A DNA stretch of 9,024 nucleotides from Lachnospiraceae bacterium (GTDB lineage Bacteria; Bacillota; Clostridia; Lachnospirales; Lachnospiraceae), in contig JAJQCU010000230.1 in the NCBI GenBank assembly GCA_021202575.1, positions 1-9,024 of the forward strand, given 5' to 3'. The stretch's first letter is position 1; each line of letters begins with the position of its first letter. Of the stretch, positions 6,053-9,024 are shown piece after piece. Made by a program: the position numbers and the translations under genes. Below the pieces are notes generated by a model. The model was given only the letters and a program-made list of their open reading frames with translations, had not been told where the DNA came from and searched no databases.

Positions 6053-7771
6053 TCAGGTTTCCGAAAGGTATCTGTCATACCCGGACTGATAAACCTCCTG
6101 GATCTCGTCCAGATGGCACTTGCTCGTAAGCTCCGTCTGAAAGGTCTCCCATGCCGACTCCGTGACGCCGCCGTTCATCAGCCAGCTGATCAGGTTTGTC
6201 TTCACATAGTCCTCCAGATCCGTCTCATAATTGCTCAGCGTATTCAGTTCATCCATGGTAAAGGGCAGGTTCGGGCAAGGCTGCACGCCCTCATCTACAT
6301 AAGGCGTCACATAAGCCGCCAGTCTCTCCTGTCTTAACTGTGCCCGTTCCTCCATATTGACCACGTTTTCCCAGGCATAATCTGAAAGATAGATAATTCC
6401 CAGAGGTGCGTTCTGCAGCCGAAGCTCATCGGAAGTTACCCCATCTGGCAGTTCCTTTTGCACCAGCTTTCCGTTCTCATCCAGCTCCTCATCATAGACA
6501 ACTCCTACCGCACCATAATTGATCTGTGCGGAAATATAGGGATCATAATAACGATCAAAATACGCCAGCAGTACCTCTACATTTTCACAATCGCTGAAGA
6601 ACACCAGCTCACCGGTGCTTACCTCCGGATTGTTGGATACACATACCGTCTGCTCTCCGTCCGGGCCAATCAGAGGACAGCAGACAATATAGTTATCCGG
6701 GTCGTCCACGACCGTGGCGCTCTCCCACCAGTAAAAAGCACCGTAGGTCTCCAGGCCCTTGCCGTTTGCGAGGAAATTGTCCTGAGACTGCTCAAAGGAC
6801 ACCTTGTCGATCAGCCCTTCCGACACCCAGTTTGCAAGATAATTTGTCGCCTCCATAAAACGGTCATCCATAGTCGTGTATACGATCTCATCATCGATCA
6901 CCACTCTGTGCTCCAGGTTATCATTCAGTCCGAACATGCCGTACAGGTCGCACTGATTTCCCTGCCAGTTGTTGTACACAAAGCTCAGCGGACGTTCATC
7001 TGTGGCATCTCCGTTGCCGTTCATATCGTGATCCCTGAAATAAATCAGAATATCCTCTATCTGATCACAGGTCAGAGTCAGGCCGTCCACAAGATCCGCA
7101 GAGGTAATTCCCTCTACCGCGCCGGCGTCGATCACCTGCTGCACCCAGTTTTTATTGATAAACAGGATGTTGGGATTCTGTAAAAGTCCCATCTCCTCAA
7201 TCCTGGGAAGGGCGTAGATCTTGCCGTCCTCCTCGTTAACAATCTGATTATAAATGTCAGGGCGCTCCTCAAGAATCTGAGAAAAATTCGGCATATATTC
7301 CAGATAATCACTGATGGCTACGATGACGCCTCGCTGGGCGTACTTGATCAGCTCACCCTGTGTCATGCCCGCGTGATAAATAGCATCCGGTCTGTCGGAA
7401 GAGTTGCTGAAAATCAGGTTCTTCTGCTCAGAATAGACGGTCTCGGAAACATTTTCCCAGTTCACAGTCACATTGGTGCTCTCAAACAGATCCTGCATGA
7501 TTTTCATATCGTTATAGTCCAGCGCCGATGCGTTCTTGGACGAATAGATATTAAAGGAAATCGCCTCCGCACCGGCATCGTTCAAAATCGGAGCCAAGGT
7601 GTCCTCCCACTGAAAACCATACTCGCTCACCAGCGTGTCCACATTTGACTCATCCGAGCCACTCTGTGAATTGCTGGCGGACGATGAACAGCCCACAAGC
7701 CCCATAGCCGCCAGGCCTGTACCTGAGACCGCAGCCATCTTTAAGAAATCTCTTCTCGTTAATGTTTTCAT
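6053..7771 (-). CDS. Extracellular solute-binding lipoprotein of a carbohydrate ABC importer (LipO/LplA type)
   Basis: The substrate receptor of the CUT1-type importer encoded just upstream, expected to bind fructo-oligosaccharides outside the membrane. It has 572 residues, typical of the long LipO/LplA group rather than the roughly 420 residues of MalE-like proteins. The N-terminus has a twin-arginine motif, TRRDFLK (residues 5-11), then a hydrophobic stretch and lipobox LVGC (Cys28). A typical motif for this group is DGKIYALPR at 182-190. Residues 247-258 form an EF-hand-like loop with D, D, N, N, D, D at the six liganding positions, so calcium binding is plausible. AGGAGG lies 6 bases before the ATG, and only 22 bases separate it from the permease stop, so the genes are surely co-transcribed. 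The family is secure; substrate identity is inferred from the GH32 neighbours. Confidence 0.92.
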   Translation of the reverse strand: MKTLTRRDFLKMAAVSGTGLAAMGLVGCSSSASNSQSGSDESNVDTLVSEYGFQWEDTLAPILNDAGAEAISFNIYSSKNASALDYNDMKIMQDLFESTNVTVNWENVSETVYSEQKNLIFSNSSDRPDAIYHAGMTQGELIKYAQRGVIVAISDYLEYMPNFSQILEERPDIYNQIVNEEDGKIYALPRIEEMGLLQNPNILFINKNWVQQVIDAGAVEGITSADLVDGLTLTCDQIEDILIYFRDHDMNGNGDATDERPLSFVYNNWQGNQCDLYGMFGLNDNLEHRVVIDDEIVYTTMDDRFMEATNYLANWVSEGLIDKVSFEQSQDNFLANGKGLETYGAFYWWESATVVDDPDNYIVCCPLIGPDGEQTVCVSNNPEVSTGELVFFSDCENVEVLLAYFDRYYDPYISAQINYGAVGVVYDEELDENGKLVQKELPDGVTSDELRLQNAPLGIIYLSDYAWENVVNMEERAQLRQERLAAYVTPYVDEGVQPCPNLPFTMDELNTLSNYETDLEDYVKTNLISWLMNGGVTESAWETFQTELTSKCHLDEIQEVYQSGYDRYLSET

Positions 7772-7793
7772 TTGCTTCCTCCTTAAAAATGAA

Positions 7794-8681
7794 TTACTCC
7801 TTCAGGGAACCGATCATAATTCCCTGGTTAAAATACTTCTGTACAAAGGGATAGATACACAAAATCGGCAGAGTTGATACAATCACGGACACATATTTCA
7901 GCTGATTTGCCAGGCGATACTGTTCTAATATGGTCTCGCCGCTGCCGCCTACCGTGCTCTCCGAAGCCAGCAGGATCTCCTTTAAGACCAGCTGCAGAGG
8001 ATACATCTCCTCGTCCTGCAAAAAGATCATAGCGTTGAAATAGCTGTTCCACTGTCCCACCGCATAATACAGCGCCATAACCGCAAGGATTGCCTTGGCA
8101 AGCGGCAGCACTATCGTACCAAAGATATAAAAAGTTCCCGCGCCGTCAATTCTGGCAGCGTCAATCAGACCGTCCGGAATGCTGGAACTGAAAAAGGTTC
8201 TCGTCATAAAAAGGTTCCAGACCGAAAGGATCGAGGGCAAGACAATGGCCCAGATACTGTTAATCAGATGCAGGCTGCTCATCACATTGTAAAACGGTAT
8301 CAGTCCGCCGCCAAAAAACATGGGAATGATAAAATAAATCATCAGGAATTTCCTTCCCGGGATCGTCTTTCTGCTCAATGCCCATCTGGCAGGGATGGTA
8401 ACTACCAGCGATAAAACTGTAGTAAGCAGCGTATATATGATTGTATTCAGGTATCCTCTCCAGATATCTGTCCTCTCCAGGATTTTCTGAAAGCCCGACA
8501 AAGTGAGTCCGACCGGATAAAGCACCACCTCTCCCGCCAGCACCGCATCCGTATCCGAGATAGAAGCAATCACGATAAAGTAGAGCGGATAAAGGACAAC
8601 CACCAGCATAATTCCCAGAAAAGCCGCATTCAGGAAACTGAAAATTTTATCTCCTGAAATTTTTATTTTTCTGTCTTTCAT
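7794..8681 (-). CDS. Carbohydrate ABC transporter permease (YtcP/AraQ-like, CUT1 family)
   Basis: One of the two membrane subunits of the sugar importer, 295 residues, full length for the family. Hydrophobic segments lie near residues 17-40, 78-98, 112-130, 140-162, 185-208 and 264-282, giving the usual six helices. The cytoplasmic EAA loop that docks the ATPase is seen at about 170-196 (DAARIDGAG, then IVLPLAK, with conserved Gly180); its first position is Asp instead of Glu. The C-terminus has the family ending YFNQGIMIGSLKE. Its start follows the other permease's stop by 10 bases, with the ribosome binding site overlapping that stop codon. It would pair with that permease and with the solute-binding lipoprotein. 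No ATPase gene is in view, so a shared MsmK/UgpC-type ATPase is likely. Confidence 0.95.
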   Translation of the reverse strand: MKDRKIKISGDKIFSFLNAAFLGIMLVVVLYPLYFIVIASISDTDAVLAGEVVLYPVGLTLSGFQKILERTDIWRGYLNTIIYTLLTTVLSLVVTIPARWALSRKTIPGRKFLMIYFIIPMFFGGGLIPFYNVMSSLHLINSIWAIVLPSILSVWNLFMTRTFFSSSIPDGLIDAARIDGAGTFYIFGTIVLPLAKAILAVMALYYAVGQWNSYFNAMIFLQDEEMYPLQLVLKEILLASESTVGGSGETILEQYRLANQLKYVSVIVSTLPILCIYPFVQKYFNQGIMIGSLKE

Positions 8682-8687
8682 ATCACA

Positions 8688-8693
8688 CCCCCT
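8688..8693 (-). promoter_or_regulatory. Ribosome binding site overlapping the upstream stop codon
   Basis: The AGGGGG preceding the second permease uses the last two bases of the first permease's TAG stop (8692-8694) and sits 6 bases before the ATG at 8679-8681. The overlap suggests translational coupling, which would keep the two membrane subunits in equal amounts. Confidence 0.6.
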
Positions 8694-9024
8694 ACCACAA
8701 AGAATTCTCAGAGAATTTTTTCGACGCGGTATTCGCTATCACCAACAGAATCACGTTAATAATCGAATTGAACAGTCCTATGGCTGTAGCATAGCCCTGA
8801 TCCGGAACTCCGGTAAGACCCTGCTTATATACATAGGTGGAAATAATTTCACTGACCGCCAGGTTTCCGTCATTCTGCATCAGAAGGGCCTTTTCGTATC
8901 CAACTCCCATCAGTCCGCCGATAGACATAATCAGCATTACACTGATCATTGGCAGAATGGCCGGAATATCCACATGAATGACCCGCTGAAAACGGCTGGC
9001 ACCATCAATAATTGCCGCTTCATG
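8692..9024 (-). CDS. Carbohydrate ABC transporter permease (LplB-like), C-terminal part
   Basis: The partner membrane subunit of the sugar importer; 110 residues are visible and the rest lies beyond the right edge. The frame is open through the edge, so there is no start in this window; the GTG at 8971-8973 is an internal Val codon. The fragment opens inside the EAA loop, with HEAAIIDGASRFQR followed by DIPAILPM, a full match to EAA...G...I.LP. Two membrane segments follow, around ILPMISVMLIMSIGG and AIGLFNSIINVILLVIANT. The stretch EIISTYVYKQGL and the end KKFSENSLW are characteristic of LplB/polysaccharide-type permeases, which pair with YtcP-type permeases and LipO-type receptors as found here. 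Confidence 0.93.
   Translation of the reverse strand, partial: HEAAIIDGASRFQRVIHVDIPAILPMISVMLIMSIGGLMGVGYEKALLMQNDGNLAVSEIISTYVYKQGLTGVPDQGYATAIGLFNSIINVILLVIANTASKKFSENSLW

Noticed and set aside
6458..7183. Plus-strand open frame of 241 codons
   Set aside because: It is antisense to the well-supported solute-binding protein gene. The product, rich in I, V and H, reads as a codon shadow with no family features.
8692..8973. A short 93-residue protein starting at the GTG at 8971-8973
   Set aside because: The frame continues upstream through the EAA motif to the window edge, so this is the end of a larger permease and the GTG is an internal Val codon.
1..9024. CRISPR arrays, tRNA or rRNA genes, insertion sequences, attachment sites
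   Set aside because: No spaced direct repeats, cloverleaf-like sequences, rRNA stretches, transposase motifs or terminal inverted repeats were seen on either strand.

Overview
ORGANISM. The window looks like a gene cluster from a Gram-positive anaerobe of the Bacillota, most likely a gut Lachnospiraceae-type Clostridium relative. The evidence is three Bacillota-style lipoproteins with cysteine lipoboxes, strong AGGAGG-type ribosome binding sites, an LplB/YtcP/LipO-type ABC importer, and roughly balanced base composition. The taxonomic call is inference; no rRNA or other marker is present. LAYOUT. Every supported gene lies on the minus strand, so transcription runs from the right edge to the left. 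In that order the genes are: the C-terminal part of an LplB-like ABC permease (cut by the right edge); a YtcP/AraQ-like permease; a large extracellular solute-binding lipoprotein with a twin-arginine signal; a surface lipoprotein made of one Ig-like and three carbohydrate-binding-like modules; a surface GH32 lipoprotein with one Listeria-Bacteroides (InlB B-type) repeat; a cytoplasmic GH32 beta-fructofuranosidase; and a PfkB-family fructokinase. The fructokinase frame is broken by one in-frame TAG and then runs intact off the left edge. No supported gene lies on the plus strand; the long plus-strand frames are shadows. HOW THE GENES FIT. The set reads as a fructan or fructo-oligosaccharide utilisation operon. 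The multi-module lipoprotein would hold the glycan at the cell surface and the lipid-anchored GH32 would cut it. The ABC importer would bring in the oligosaccharides, the soluble GH32 would release fructose, and the fructokinase would phosphorylate it. No transporter ATPase, regulator or PTS component is visible. The operon promoter and its regulator are probably beyond the right edge, and the ATPase may be a shared housekeeping one. REGULATION. The three gaps from the solute-binding gene to the cytoplasmic GH32 (72 to 89 bases each) all contain a stem-loop with perfect 7-bp arms and no U-tract, which suggests mRNA processing or stability control rather than termination. The larger gap before the fructokinase holds a candidate promoter, an overlapping cre/LacI-like palindrome and a separate perfect 16-base palindrome. 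MOST NOTABLE. The leads are the amber codon in the fructokinase, the non-catalytic multi-module surface protein of undetermined ligand, and the divergent surface GH32 that has GDVMP where its cytoplasmic partner has WINDPNG.
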